This document shows positions 6,438 to 15,336 of a stretch of DNA of 44,332 bases, one piece after another. Below the pieces are notes generated by a model. That model had not been told where the DNA came from. It saw only the letters and a program-made list of their open reading frames with translations, and made no database searches. The position numbers and the translations under genes were made by a program. Each line of letters starts with the position of its first letter. Positions within the stretch are counted from its first letter, which is position 1. This stretch comes from Firmicutes bacterium CAG:145 (GTDB lineage: Bacteria > Bacillota > Clostridia > Peptostreptococcales > Anaerovoracaceae), in assembly GCA_000435715.1 (NCBI GenBank), contig FR882595.1, positions 1-44,332 on the forward strand. Direction: 5' to 3'.

Positions 6438-7211
6438 ATGGCTAACAAAGTTGAAATCTGCGGTGTAGATACTGCAAGACTGCCTCTTTACAAAGAGGCA
6501 GAAATGACCGAAATGCTCGAAAAGATCAAGGCCGGCGATGATTCGGTCAGAGACAAATTTATCAAAGGAAATCTCAGACTGGTCCTCAGCGTCATACAGA
6601 GATTTGCCAGCAGGGGAGAAAACCCTGACGACCTTTTTCAGGTCGGATGTATAGGACTGATCAAAGCTCTGGACAATTTTGATATGAGCCACGGAGTCAA
6701 ATTCTCCACATACGCGGTGCCGATGATAATAGGAGAAGTCCGCAGATATTTGAGAGACAATAATTCCATACGAGTTTCCAGATCTCTCAGAGACCTAGCA
6801 TACAAATCCCTGCAGGCAAAAGAAGTTCTCTCCCGCGATATGCAGAGAGAACCGACGGTGACAGAGATAGCCCTTTCCATGGGGGTAAACAGAGAGGACG
6901 TGGTTACGGCCCTCGAATCTATTCAGGAACCTGTCTCCCTCTTTGAACCTGTCTTTCACGATGACGGTGACGCTATATACGTGATGGATCAAGTCTCCGA
7001 TACTAAAAATACCGATACCAAATGGATAGAAAATATATCGCTTTCTGAAGCGATGGACAAACTCAGCCCGAGAGAAAGACATATTCTGAATATAAGATTT
7101 TTTGAAGGAAAAACCCAGATGGAAGTTGCCAGAGAGATCGGCATATCTCAGGCTCAGGTAAGCAGGCTGGAGAAAAATGCTCTTTCCGCCATGAAAAAGG
7201 AGCTTAGCTAA
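6438..7211 (+). CDS. sigG: Forespore sporulation sigma factor sigma-G
   Basis: The 257-residue protein begins MANKVEICGVDTARLPL, the sigma-G hallmark that is nearly identical to the start of Bacillus subtilis SigG. Region 2 (GNLRLVLSVIQRF, then DDLFQVGCIGLIKALDNF) and region 4 (MEVAREIGISQAQVSRLEKNA) are complete. It directs late gene expression in the forespore after engulfment. It sits 101 bp after sigE, as in most endospore formers. I could not define a sigma-F/G type promoter in that gap, so it may be reached by read-through, by its own unrecognised promoter, or both. A strong terminator follows. Confidence 0.95.
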   Translation: MANKVEICGVDTARLPLYKEAEMTEMLEKIKAGDDSVRDKFIKGNLRLVLSVIQRFASRGENPDDLFQVGCIGLIKALDNFDMSHGVKFSTYAVPMIIGEVRRYLRDNNSIRVSRSLRDLAYKSLQAKEVLSRDMQREPTVTEIALSMGVNREDVVTALESIQEPVSLFEPVFHDDGDAIYVMDQVSDTKNTDTKWIENISLSEAMDKLSPRERHILNIRFFEGKTQMEVAREIGISQAQVSRLEKNALSAMKKELS

Positions 7212-7228
7212 ATATATGATAGAGATGG

Positions 7229-7258
7229 GACCGGCCGGAGGGCCGGTCTTTCGATTTT
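7229..7258 (+). terminator. Terminator after sigG
   Basis: GACCGGCC (7229-7236) and GGCCGGTC (7241-7248) form a perfect 8-bp GC-rich stem with a GGAG loop, followed by TTTCGATTTT. It closes the spoIIGA-sigE-sigG cluster. Confidence 0.85.
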
Positions 7259-7371
7259 GAAAGAGCCGGCGCTTCTCCGAAAAAAGGCCGCCTCCAGCGC
7301 AAGCTCCGGGGAAGAGCAGGGTATGGATATTGTATACTTCAAAATTTGAGGAGCATTTTACAAATAACTGC

Positions 7372-7401
7372 TTGTAGTATGGACCTGAAGATATGTATAA
7401 T
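7372..7401 (+). promoter_or_regulatory. Sigma-A promoter for the 5'-nucleotidase gene
   Basis: TTGTAG (7372-7377), an 18-bp spacer and a consensus TATAAT (7396-7401) lie 47 bp before the preferred ATG at 7449. Confidence 0.6.
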
Positions 7402-7448
7402 ACTAAGTAAGTCATAGCAAAATGCCGAATTTTGAAAGGAGAAACAAA

Positions 7449-9485
7449 ATGAAAGGTCATGCTAAACGTTGGCTGAGTATGCTGGTAGTATTATGTATGA
7501 TATTTACTCTTGCAGTGCCTATGTATGCTGCGGCGCAGACGGAGGATATAACCATACTCTATACTAATGATATTCATACTTATATCAACAACGGACAAGT
7601 AGGAGACGGAGATCAGGCCCACGATTCATGGAGCTATTCCAGGCTGGCTTCCTATAAAGAAAGTCTGGGGGAAAATACCCTTCTGGTGGACTGCGGAGAC
7701 CACATTCAGGGAACTGCTTACGGATCAATGGATGACGGAAAGAATATCATAGAATTGATGAAATCTGCCGGATATGATCTGGCTACGCTGGGAAACCATG
7801 AATTTGATTACGGTATGATGAGAGCTTTAGATGTAGCTCAAAACAGCGGATTCCCTTATGTTTCATGTAATTTCTATGAGGAAAAAGACGGGATCAGGGG
7901 CGATAATGTTCTCGACAGCTATAAGATCTTTGAAAGAGACGGAGTAAAGATCGCATTTGTGGGAATAACGACTCCGGAATCCTTTACCAAATCCACACCG
8001 TCTTACTTCCAGGATGAGAACGGCAACTATATATATGGTATTTCAGGAGGCTCTGACGGAAAAGCCCTCTATGATGACGTACAGAAATCCATAGATGAAG
8101 CGAAGGCTGCGGGAGCAGATTATGTCATAGCGCTGGGACACTTGGGTATAGATACGGGATCAGCCCCATGGAGATCTACAGACGTAATAGCTAATACTTC
8201 CGGACTTGACGCTTTCATCGACGGTCATTCTCACAGCACCGTCGAAAGTGATATGATAAAAGACAAAGATGGGAACCAGGTTCTCCTGACTCAGACCGGT
8301 TCTTATTTCGGAGCCGTAGGCAAGATGACTATATCGGCAGACGGAGTCATAAGCACCCAGCTCATAGAATATGCAGATGGAGTGGACAGAGAAGCAGCGA
8401 CGGCTTCCATAGAAGATAAGTGGATTGCGGAGATCGAGACTAAACTGGGAGTAGTAATAGGACATGCAGATGTGACTCTCAATAATTATGACGCCGCCGG
8501 AAATCGTCTCGTTCGTATGCAGGAGACTAATACGGGAGACTTTGCCGCCGACGCGCTCTACTACCTGTTTGACGATATGGATCTGGACGTAGACGTAGCT
8601 GTGATGAACGGCGGAGGAATAAGAAATACAGCTATCACGGGAGATATATCATATCTTGCCTGCAAGGATATACACACCTTCGGCAATGTCGCATGTCTTC
8701 AGACGGTGACGGGACAGCAGCTTCTGGATGCTCTTGAATGGGGCGCAAAGGATTATCCGGGAGAGTCCGGCGGATTCCTTCACGTATCAGGGATGACATA
8801 TGAGATAAATCCTTATATCGAATCTACCGTACAGAAAGATGAAAAAGGAGTGTGGACAGGAGGACCTACAGGAGAATACAGAGTCAGAAACGTCATGATC
8901 TACGATAAGGACACTGACAGCTATAAACCTCTTGATGTCAACGCTAAATATAATCTGGCCGGATATAACTATACCCTGAGAGATCTGGGAGACGGGTTCG
9001 CCATGTTCGACGGAGCTGTGAATGTTCTGGACTATGTGATGGAGGACTACATGGTTTTAGCTAATTATATCGAATCCTTCCCTGCAGATGCAGACAGCGG
9101 ACTTCCTACTATAACAGCCGAGAATTCTCCTTACGCTGATGTAAACGGAGAAGGCCGCATCACAGCTAAGTGCAGTCACGACGTAGAAGAGGCAGAAGTC
9201 TCGGGAGCCGTGTCGGCGACTTGTACAGAAGACGGCTACACAGGCGACAGAACTTGCCCTACATGTAAAGAAGTTATAAAGGGCGAGACCGTGAAAGCTC
9301 TGGGACACGAGTATAAAGACGGTAAATGTGTAAGATGCGGTCTGGTAGAGGCTGCCGTATCTGAAGATCAGGCTCAGACTCCTAAGACAGGCGATGAGAA
9401 CCAGATGGGTCTTTACATGATAGCTATGCTTTTGGCCTCGGCATGCCTTGCGGGAACTGCCGTGACGGCGAAGAATAAAAGATAA
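7449..9485 (+). CDS. Surface-anchored 5'-nucleotidase / 2',3'-cyclic phosphodiesterase (UshA family)
   Basis: The 678-residue exported metallophosphatase should hydrolyse extracellular nucleotides to nucleosides. A signal peptide covers about 1-29 (ending PMYAAAQ). The calcineurin-like domain shows TNDIHTY, DCGDH, GNHEFDYG and DGHSHS metal-binding motifs. The C-terminal nucleotidase domain shows NTGDFAADAL and NGGGIRN. A Cys-rich module (TCTEDGYTGDRTCPTCKE, then CVRCG) precedes a sorting signal: TPKTGD, a hydrophobic helix and a KNKR tail, as recognised by clostridial class sortases. AAAGGAG at 7435-7441 supports ATG 7449; an upstream in-frame ATG (7422) lacks a site. It may supply nucleosides to the importer at 11.6-16.3 kb. 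Confidence 0.9.
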   Translation: MKGHAKRWLSMLVVLCMIFTLAVPMYAAAQTEDITILYTNDIHTYINNGQVGDGDQAHDSWSYSRLASYKESLGENTLLVDCGDHIQGTAYGSMDDGKNIIELMKSAGYDLATLGNHEFDYGMMRALDVAQNSGFPYVSCNFYEEKDGIRGDNVLDSYKIFERDGVKIAFVGITTPESFTKSTPSYFQDENGNYIYGISGGSDGKALYDDVQKSIDEAKAAGADYVIALGHLGIDTGSAPWRSTDVIANTSGLDAFIDGHSHSTVESDMIKDKDGNQVLLTQTGSYFGAVGKMTISADGVISTQLIEYADGVDREAATASIEDKWIAEIETKLGVVIGHADVTLNNYDAAGNRLVRMQETNTGDFAADALYYLFDDMDLDVDVAVMNGGGIRNTAITGDISYLACKDIHTFGNVACLQTVTGQQLLDALEWGAKDYPGESGGFLHVSGMTYEINPYIESTVQKDEKGVWTGGPTGEYRVRNVMIYDKDTDSYKPLDVNAKYNLAGYNYTLRDLGDGFAMFDGAVNVLDYVMEDYMVLANYIESFPADADSGLPTITAENSPYADVNGEGRITAKCSHDVEEAEVSGAVSATCTEDGYTGDRTCPTCKEVIKGETVKALGHEYKDGKCVRCGLVEAAVSEDQAQTPKTGDENQMGLYMIAMLLASACLAGTAVTAKNKR

Positions 9486-9511
9486 TATATGAGGACAAGA
9501 GATATCATCAG

Positions 9512-9545
9512 AAGCGGATGCAGTTTGCTGCATCCGCTTTTTACT
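9512..9545 (+). terminator. Terminator after the 5'-nucleotidase
   Basis: AAGCGGATGCAG (9512-9523) and CTGCATCCGCTT (9528-9539) pair perfectly over 12 bp around a TTTG loop, followed by TTTTACTT. Confidence 0.9.
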
Positions 9546-9621
9546 TGAAATATCACCTCCTTTGTGCTTAAATATAATGAGCAGATATATTGAGCTGCGT
9601 TGGATTTTTTAGGAGGACAAG

Positions 9622-10314
9622 ATGATATACACAAAAGAAGTAGAAAATATGTGTCCCGTTCATAAAGGCGCTTATCACGGTCCCAGCCCAATTCCTCAGG
9701 AGGGCAAATGGGTACAGGTGAAAGAAGTTTCGGACATATCCGGACTTACTCACGGAGTAGGTTGGTGCGCACCTCAGCAGGGAGCATGCAAGCTTACTTT
9801 AAACGTCAAAGACGGGATCATAGAAGAAGCCCTGGTGGAGACGCTGGGATGCTCAGGCATGACTCATTCGGCAGCCATGGCCGGAGAAATACTGGTAGGA
9901 AAGACTCTCCTTGAAGCATTGAACACCGATCTGGTATGCGACGCCATAAATACAGCTATGAGAGAACTCTTCCTGCAGATAGCATATGGACGAAGCCAAT
10001 CGGCTTTTTCGGAGGGCGGACTTGCTGTAGGCGCCGGTCTTGAAGACCTGGGAAAAGGAACCAGGAGCCAGGTGGGAACCATATATTCTACCAAGGCCAA
10101 AGGGCCAAGATATCTGGAGCTGGCTGAAGGCTACATAATGGAGATAGGCCTTGATGAGGAGGACAACATCATAGGATATAAATACGTCAACATGGGTAAG
10201 CTCATGGACGCCATCAAAGCCGGGGACGATGTTCAAAAGGCCATGGAAAAGGCCGGCGGCACTTACGGAAGGTTTGATGAAGCAGTCAAGACCATAGATC
10301 CGAGAAAGGAATAG
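9622..10314 (+). CDS. IscU/NifU-like iron-sulfur scaffold-type protein paired with GGGtGRT
   Basis: The 230-residue protein contains an IscU/NifU N-terminal-like fold. QGACKLTL (Cys56) and LGCSGMTHSA (Cys77) align with the first two cluster-ligand cysteines of IscU. The place where the third ligand cysteine is expected (about 120-132, AYGRSQSAFSEGG) has no cysteine. Extra cysteines occur at Cys11 (MCPVH), Cys49 (GWCAP) and Cys106. A C-terminal extension of about 90 residues follows. It is translated from a strong AGGAGG site and lies 11 bp from the GGGtGRT gene, with which it usually pairs in anaerobes. The pair's function is unknown; a role in Fe-S or another cofactor is inferred from the fold only. 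Confidence 0.8.
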   Translation: MIYTKEVENMCPVHKGAYHGPSPIPQEGKWVQVKEVSDISGLTHGVGWCAPQQGACKLTLNVKDGIIEEALVETLGCSGMTHSAAMAGEILVGKTLLEALNTDLVCDAINTAMRELFLQIAYGRSQSAFSEGGLAVGAGLEDLGKGTRSQVGTIYSTKAKGPRYLELAEGYIMEIGLDEEDNIIGYKYVNMGKLMDAIKAGDDVQKAMEKAGGTYGRFDEAVKTIDPRKE

Positions 10315-10325
10315 GAGGGACAGGG

Positions 10326-11324
10326 ATGATCACATTTGAAAATTACGACAGAAAAATCCATAAGATCCAGGCTGCCCTTGAGAAATATTCCATTAAGGAC
10401 CTCTCAGAAGCGGCGGCTATATGCAGAGAGGCCGGATTTGATCCTTATGAAATAGTGAAGGGTATTCAGCCAATATGCTTTGAAGACGCTTGCTGGGCAT
10501 ATACGGCCGGCGCCGCCATAGCCTTAAAGAAAGGCTGTGATAAAGCTGCCGACGCGGCGGAAGCCATAGGCGAGGGACTACAGGCATTTTGCCTTGCAGG
10601 TTCTGTAGCCGAGGACAGAAGAGTAGGTCTGGGACACGGAAATCTGGCGGCTATGCTCCTCAGAGAAGAGACGGAGTGCTTCGCATTTCTGGCGGGCCAT
10701 GAATCTTTCGCAGCAGCTGAAGGAGCCATAGGAATCGCCAAATCGGCCAATAAAGTCCGCAGAAAACCTCTCAGAGTAATCCTCAACGGACTGGGAAAAG
10801 ACGCAGCTCAGATAATTTCCAGAATAAACGGATTTACTTACGTGCAGACGCAGTTCGACTATTCTTCCGGCGAGGTAAAAGTGGTAAGAGAGATTCCTTA
10901 TTCCAAAGGTGAACGCTCAGAAGTACGCTGCTATGGGGCAGACGACGTCAGAGAAGGCGTGGCCGTGATGCATCTTGAAAAGGTGGATGTTTCCATCACC
11001 GGAAATTCTACCAATCCTACGAGATTTCAGCATCCGGTAGCCGGAACCTATAAGAAGGAGTGCATAGAACAGGGAAAAAGATACTTCTCCGTCGCCTCCG
11101 GAGGCGGCACGGGAAGGACGCTTCATCCCGACAATATGGCTGCGGGACCTGCTTCTTACGGCATGACCGATACTATGGGAAGAATGCATTCTGACGCTCA
11201 GTTTGCAGGGTCGTCATCAGTGCCGGCTCATGTGGCGATGATGGGCTTCGTGGGAATGGGCAATAACCCTATGGTAGGAGCTACGGTAGCGGTGGCAGTC
11301 GCAGTAGAGGAGTCGAGCAAATAG
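10326..11324 (+). CDS. GGGtGRT family protein of unknown function
   Basis: The 332-residue protein contains the family-defining motif GGGTGRT at residues 259-265, followed by LHPDNMAAGPASYGMTDTMG. It begins directly after the IscU-like gene with an AGGAGGG site, so the two are one operon. Glycine-rich stretches, and cysteines at 33, 51, 56, 71, 89, 118, 202 and 246, are visible. There is no signal peptide or membrane segment, so it should be cytoplasmic. No enzymatic activity can be assigned. A terminator follows 72 bp downstream. Confidence 0.88.
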   Translation: MITFENYDRKIHKIQAALEKYSIKDLSEAAAICREAGFDPYEIVKGIQPICFEDACWAYTAGAAIALKKGCDKAADAAEAIGEGLQAFCLAGSVAEDRRVGLGHGNLAAMLLREETECFAFLAGHESFAAAEGAIGIAKSANKVRRKPLRVILNGLGKDAAQIISRINGFTYVQTQFDYSSGEVKVVREIPYSKGERSEVRCYGADDVREGVAVMHLEKVDVSITGNSTNPTRFQHPVAGTYKKECIEQGKRYFSVASGGGTGRTLHPDNMAAGPASYGMTDTMGRMHSDAQFAGSSSVPAHVAMMGFVGMGNNPMVGATVAVAVAVEESSK

Positions 11325-11396
11325 CTTGATTTTGCGGGGAAGCGGGCATCGCCTTCGGCAGCGCTCTTGCTTTGGTTATAATCTATACATCTTAAA

Positions 11397-11423
11397 ACAC
11401 CGGTTTTTCCGGTGTTTTTTTCT
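11397..11423 (+). terminator. Terminator after the GGGtGRT operon
   Basis: ACACCGG (11397-11403) and CCGGTGT (11409-11415) enclose a TTTTT loop and are followed by a long T run. The remaining bases up to the promoter at 11509 are A-rich and show no gene. Confidence 0.88.
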
Positions 11424-11508
11424 TGCAGAAGAAGCAGTCAAAACGCCTGCTGAGGCAGATACAGCCGGCAGAACACATAAAAAACACATAACATAATCGT
11501 ACGAAGAC

Positions 11509-11537
11509 TTGATTTTAATGGCCGAAAATGCTAAAAT
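11509..11537 (+). promoter_or_regulatory. Sigma-A promoter of the nucleoside transporter operon
   Basis: TTGATT (11509-11514), exactly 17 bp, then TAAAAT (11532-11537). The transcript would have a leader of about 40 bases, too short for a purine riboswitch, and none is seen. Confidence 0.65.
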
Positions 11538-11582
11538 TGGAACGTATTAATTTATTTTCTAGTACGGAAAACGGAGGAAAAA

Positions 11583-12596
11583 ATGAAGAAGATTGTTTCA
11601 CTTTTACTCGTCCTGACGCTGATATTGTCGGCATTTTCATTAGCCGGCTGTTCAGATAAGTCAGATGGCGAAGGTGAGGGACTTACAGTTTGTGTAGTAG
11701 TATCTTCTGCGTTCGGGGACAAGTCGTTCAACGACTCGGCTAAAGAAGGTGCAGACAAACTGAAAGAGGACTACGGAGTTACCGTAAAGACGATAGAATG
11801 TCAGCAGGAGAACTTCAAGCAGCGCATGATGGAGGCTGCTGAAGAATCCGATGTCGTGGTTCCTGTAGGCTGGGAATTCTACGAAATCTCTGATGTCGCC
11901 AAAGAATACCCTGATACTAAGTTTATTTGGGTGGACAACCCGGCTGAGGGGATCGAAGACCTCCCTAATGTTCTCTGCATCTTGTACGCACAGAATGAAG
12001 GCTCCTTCCTGGCAGGTTATATAGCTGCCAGCATGTCGGAGACAGGCGTTGTGGGCGCAGTAGGAGGAGAAGATAACGATACTATAAATGACTTTCTGAT
12101 CGGATATAAAGAAGGAGCGCAGTATGCGAACCCTGATATCAAAGTCGTTACCAATTATGCCAATACTTATGAGGATCCTGCAAAAGGAAAAGAATGTGCG
12201 CTGGCCCTAAACAGTCAGGGTGCAGACGTAGTCTTTGCCGTTGCGGGAAACACGGGCAACGGAGTGTTTGCGGCAGCTAAAGAAAAAGGCTTCTATGTCA
12301 TAGGAGTAGATCAGGATCAGAAACTTTCGGCTCCTGAATACGATGAGCAGATAATCTGTTCCATGAAGAAAGAAGTAGGAACTTCAGTATATGATACGGT
12401 GAAAGCTCTGATAGAAGATGATACTTGGGACGGCGGAAGAATATGGACTGCCGATATGGCTACGGGTTATGTATCTATGGCCTACGGAGATGAGAATTCT
12501 ACTCAGCAGGTCAGCGATGATCTCAAAAAGGCCACAGATGATATTCAAAATAAGATAGTCGCAGGTGAGATCACAGTTTCAACAGCAAGAAAATAA
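11583..12596 (+). CDS. nupN: BMP-family nucleoside-binding lipoprotein of an ABC importer
   Basis: The 337-residue protein has a lipoprotein signal ending in the lipobox LAGC (Cys23). The mature part is a basic membrane protein (BMP/PnrA) domain with the typical SAFGDKSFNDSAKEGA and AVAGNTGNGVF segments. These proteins bind purine or other nucleosides outside the membrane. It is followed by the ATPase and two permeases in the nupNOPQ order. A hairpin with a T tract between this gene and the ATPase probably makes the binding protein more abundant than the membrane complex. The ribosome-binding site is GGAGG. Confidence 0.9.
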   Translation: MKKIVSLLLVLTLILSAFSLAGCSDKSDGEGEGLTVCVVVSSAFGDKSFNDSAKEGADKLKEDYGVTVKTIECQQENFKQRMMEAAEESDVVVPVGWEFYEISDVAKEYPDTKFIWVDNPAEGIEDLPNVLCILYAQNEGSFLAGYIAASMSETGVVGAVGGEDNDTINDFLIGYKEGAQYANPDIKVVTNYANTYEDPAKGKECALALNSQGADVVFAVAGNTGNGVFAAAKEKGFYVIGVDQDQKLSAPEYDEQIICSMKKEVGTSVYDTVKALIEDDTWDGGRIWTADMATGYVSMAYGDENSTQQVSDDLKKATDDIQNKIVAGEITVSTARK

Positions 12597-12635
12597 CACC
12601 GCAAACAAATAGAAAATAAATAAATCCGCACATGA

Positions 12636-12667
12636 GGCGTAGCGTTAAATGCGCTACGCCGTTTTTT
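12636..12667 (+). terminator. Intercistronic terminator/attenuator between nupN and nupO
   Basis: GGCGTAGCG (12636-12644) pairs with CGCTACGCC (12652-12660), followed by GTTTTTT. It lies only 16 bp before the next start codon and no new promoter is evident, so partial read-through is the likely arrangement. Confidence 0.75.
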
Positions 12668-12683
12668 ATAAGAGGTAAAAGAT

Positions 12684-14246
12684 TTGCAGGATACTATAGT
12701 TAAATTCGAAAACATATCTATGCAGTTTCCGGGCGTGCTGGCAAATGACAGCGTCTCTTTGGAGATAAAGAGGGGAGAGGTCTTCGCCCTCGTGGGAGAA
12801 AACGGCGCGGGAAAGAGCACGCTGATGAACATACTGTATGGCCTTCACAGGCCTACGGACGGAAATATATACGTAAAAGGCGAGAAGATAGAGAAATTTA
12901 AGCCTATGGAGGCTATAGAAAAGGGTGTGGGAATGGTCCATCAGCATTTTATGCTGGTACCATCTTTTACCGTGGCCCAGAACATCGTACTGAGCAGAGA
13001 ACCTAAGAAGATGAAGTTCATATATGACCTTAAAAAGGCTGACAGAGAGGTCAGAGAACTTTCGGAAGATTACGGGCTCGTTGTAGACCCCAAAGCCGTA
13101 GTGGGCGAGATCAGCGTAGGCCTGCAGCAGAGAGTGGAGATACTCAAGACGCTTTACAGAGGAGCAGATATACTCATATTGGATGAACCTACGGCAGTTC
13201 TGACTCCGCAGGAGACAGAAGAATTGTTTGCCGTAATAAGAAGGATAGTCAGAGAAAAAAATATGACTGTCATAATCATAACTCACAAGCTATACGAAGT
13301 CATGTCCATCTCCGACAGAGTAGGAGTAATGCGGCGCGGCAAGCTGGTGGGAGTAGAAGAAACCGAGAATGTAAACGAGAAAATGCTGGCCTCCATGATG
13401 GTAGGCAGAGAAGTCTTGTTTGACAATATAGAAAAGACGGGAAGCCCTGGAGACGTGTTTATAGAAGCCGATGATCTGTATGTGGCAGATAACAGGGGAC
13501 TGATGGCCGTAAACGGCATCAGCCTGAAAGTCAGAGCGGGCGAGATACTGGGCATTGCAGCTATCGAGGGAAACGGACAGAGCGAGCTGGCAGAAGCTTT
13601 GACGGGAATGAGACCTGTGGAGAAGGGAAACTTTTTCATAGGAGGAGTCTCTGCGGCCGGAAAAGGTCCCAGAGAAGTGCGGAAACTGGGCCTTGCGCAT
13701 ATTCCGGAGGACAGGATAGCTACCGGAGCAGCCATGCCGTCCTCTATAGCAGAGAACATGATAATAGGCAAGGAACGGAGAAAAGAATTCTCCGCAGCAG
13801 GGATACATCTCAGGCGCGCAAGCGTCAATAGATACGCTCAGGAGCTATTCAAGAAATTCGACATCAGAGGAGCCGGAATAGATACGGAAGTGGGATCGCT
13901 TTCCGGCGGAAATATGCAGAAGGTGGTAGTGGCCAGAGAGTTTTCCCTGGATACACCGGTGCTCATAATTTCCCAGCCCACCAGAGGAGTGGACATAGGC
14001 GCCATAGAATTCATACATAGACAGATAATTGAAAAGAGAAACGACGGGTGCGCTATACTTCTCATAAGCGCAGATCTGGATGAAGTCTTCAGGCTTTCGG
14101 ACAGGATCGTCACTCTGTACGAAGGCAGGGTCACAGGGGAATTCAAACCTGATCAGATAGATAAGATGGACATCAGTTATTATATGACCGGTGACAGAAG
14201 AAAGACACGGGAGAGCAGAGAGACTGGAGGTGACAGAAATGAGTAA
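12684..14246 (+). CDS. nupO: Nucleoside ABC importer, duplicated ATP-binding protein
   Basis: The 520-residue protein is a tandem ABC ATPase of the sugar/nucleoside type. Half 1 has Walker A GENGAGKST, signature SVGLQQR and Walker B ILILDEPTAV. Half 2 has a degenerate Walker A (AAIEGNGQSELA), signature SGGNMQK and a Walker B-like segment LIISQPT. The second site is therefore probably non-hydrolytic, as is usual for this family. Translation most likely begins at a TTG (12684) with AGAGGT seven bases upstream; the first in-frame ATG would delete the first ABC strand. It is the energy subunit for the permeases that follow. Confidence 0.9.
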   Translation: MQDTIVKFENISMQFPGVLANDSVSLEIKRGEVFALVGENGAGKSTLMNILYGLHRPTDGNIYVKGEKIEKFKPMEAIEKGVGMVHQHFMLVPSFTVAQNIVLSREPKKMKFIYDLKKADREVRELSEDYGLVVDPKAVVGEISVGLQQRVEILKTLYRGADILILDEPTAVLTPQETEELFAVIRRIVREKNMTVIIITHKLYEVMSISDRVGVMRRGKLVGVEETENVNEKMLASMMVGREVLFDNIEKTGSPGDVFIEADDLYVADNRGLMAVNGISLKVRAGEILGIAAIEGNGQSELAEALTGMRPVEKGNFFIGGVSAAGKGPREVRKLGLAHIPEDRIATGAAMPSSIAENMIIGKERRKEFSAAGIHLRRASVNRYAQELFKKFDIRGAGIDTEVGSLSGGNMQKVVVAREFSLDTPVLIISQPTRGVDIGAIEFIHRQIIEKRNDGCAILLISADLDEVFRLSDRIVTLYEGRVTGEFKPDQIDKMDISYYMTGDRRKTRESRETGGDRNE

Positions 14247-15336
14247 AGTGATCGCTTCACTTCAAAAGAACAAGATGTATCTGACCTCATTGTTTCTCAG
14301 CATAACGGCTGCCCTCATCATAGGCGGCATACTCATGGCGGTGACGGGATTCAGTCCCCTCGAAGGATACGGAGCCATGCTTAAAGGCGTTTTCGGATCG
14401 TCTCGTGTATTCGGAAATACTCTGGCGAAGATGCTCACTCTCTGCCTGACAGGGCTTGCGATGACAGTATCGGCTAAAGCGGGGCTCTTTAACGTAGGAG
14501 GAGAAGGTCAGCTGTTTCTGGGAGGACTGGCGGCTACTATGACAGGCATAGGACTGCAGGGAGCCTCACCGTTAATAGCGGTGCCTTTAGCTTTTCTTTC
14601 GGCCGCCGCAGCAGGCGGTATATACGCATGGATACCTGCAGTACTGAAAGTGAAGTTAAAGGTCAGCGAAGTCATAACAACTATAATGCTCAATTCAGTC
14701 GCCATATATGTCTGCACTTATCTGATAAACAGCAGCGGACCTCTGGCCACAGACGACCACGGCGTACTGGGAGGCACTGACGCAATACCGGAAGCCTTCA
14801 GATTTGCTCAGATAATTCCCAGATCAAATCTCAGCACTGCCATAATATACAGCGCCGCCATAGCGTTCCTATGCTGGTATCTGTGTCAGAAGACCAGCAT
14901 AGGCCTCGAGATGAAGGTGACGGGAGAAAATGAGAGATTCTCATATTTTTCAGGTCTGCCCAGGGAAAAGATCATGATATGGTCCATGATAGCCTCGGGA
15001 GCCATATGCGGCCTGGTGGGAATGTTCGAAGTATACGGATATCAGTTCAGATTTCAGGATACCATAAGCAACGAGTTTTATTATGACGGCATGCTGGTGG
15101 CTATGATCATGAATTACAGCCCTGTAGGCATCATAATAATGAGCTTTTTCTTTGCGGTTATAGATATAGGAGCCGGAGCCATGGAATTTTCCACCGGCGT
15201 TTCGGGAGAGATATCTGATATCATATTCGCCGTCATCATATTTTTGATGGCTGCCGAAAGCGGCATTACGAAGATATTGACAAACAGAACCTCTCAGCGA
15301 AAAGTCAGAGAGAAACTGAGAAAGGAGGCCCGCTGA
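14239..15336 (+). CDS. nupP: Nucleoside ABC importer permease subunit 1
   Basis: The 365-residue polytopic membrane protein belongs to the branched-chain/ribose-type permease family (BPD_transp_2), with repeated hydrophobic helices and the loop GLFNVGGEGQLFLGG near residue 85. ATG 14239 is preferred because GGAGG (14226-14230) lies eight bases upstream. It overlaps the end of nupO by 8 bp, indicating translational coupling; an upstream GTG (14191) lies inside nupO. It forms a heterodimeric channel with the next gene. Confidence 0.88.
   Translation: MSKVIASLQKNKMYLTSLFLSITAALIIGGILMAVTGFSPLEGYGAMLKGVFGSSRVFGNTLAKMLTLCLTGLAMTVSAKAGLFNVGGEGQLFLGGLAATMTGIGLQGASPLIAVPLAFLSAAAAGGIYAWIPAVLKVKLKVSEVITTIMLNSVAIYVCTYLINSSGPLATDDHGVLGGTDAIPEAFRFAQIIPRSNLSTAIIYSAAIAFLCWYLCQKTSIGLEMKVTGENERFSYFSGLPREKIMIWSMIASGAICGLVGMFEVYGYQFRFQDTISNEFYYDGMLVAMIMNYSPVGIIIMSFFFAVIDIGAGAMEFSTGVSGEISDIIFAVIIFLMAAESGITKILTNRTSQRKVREKLRKEAR

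Noticed and set aside
11461..11582. A purine riboswitch was expected before the nucleoside transporter.
   Set aside because: The leader after the promoter is only about 40 bases and none of the conserved purine-riboswitch core is present.
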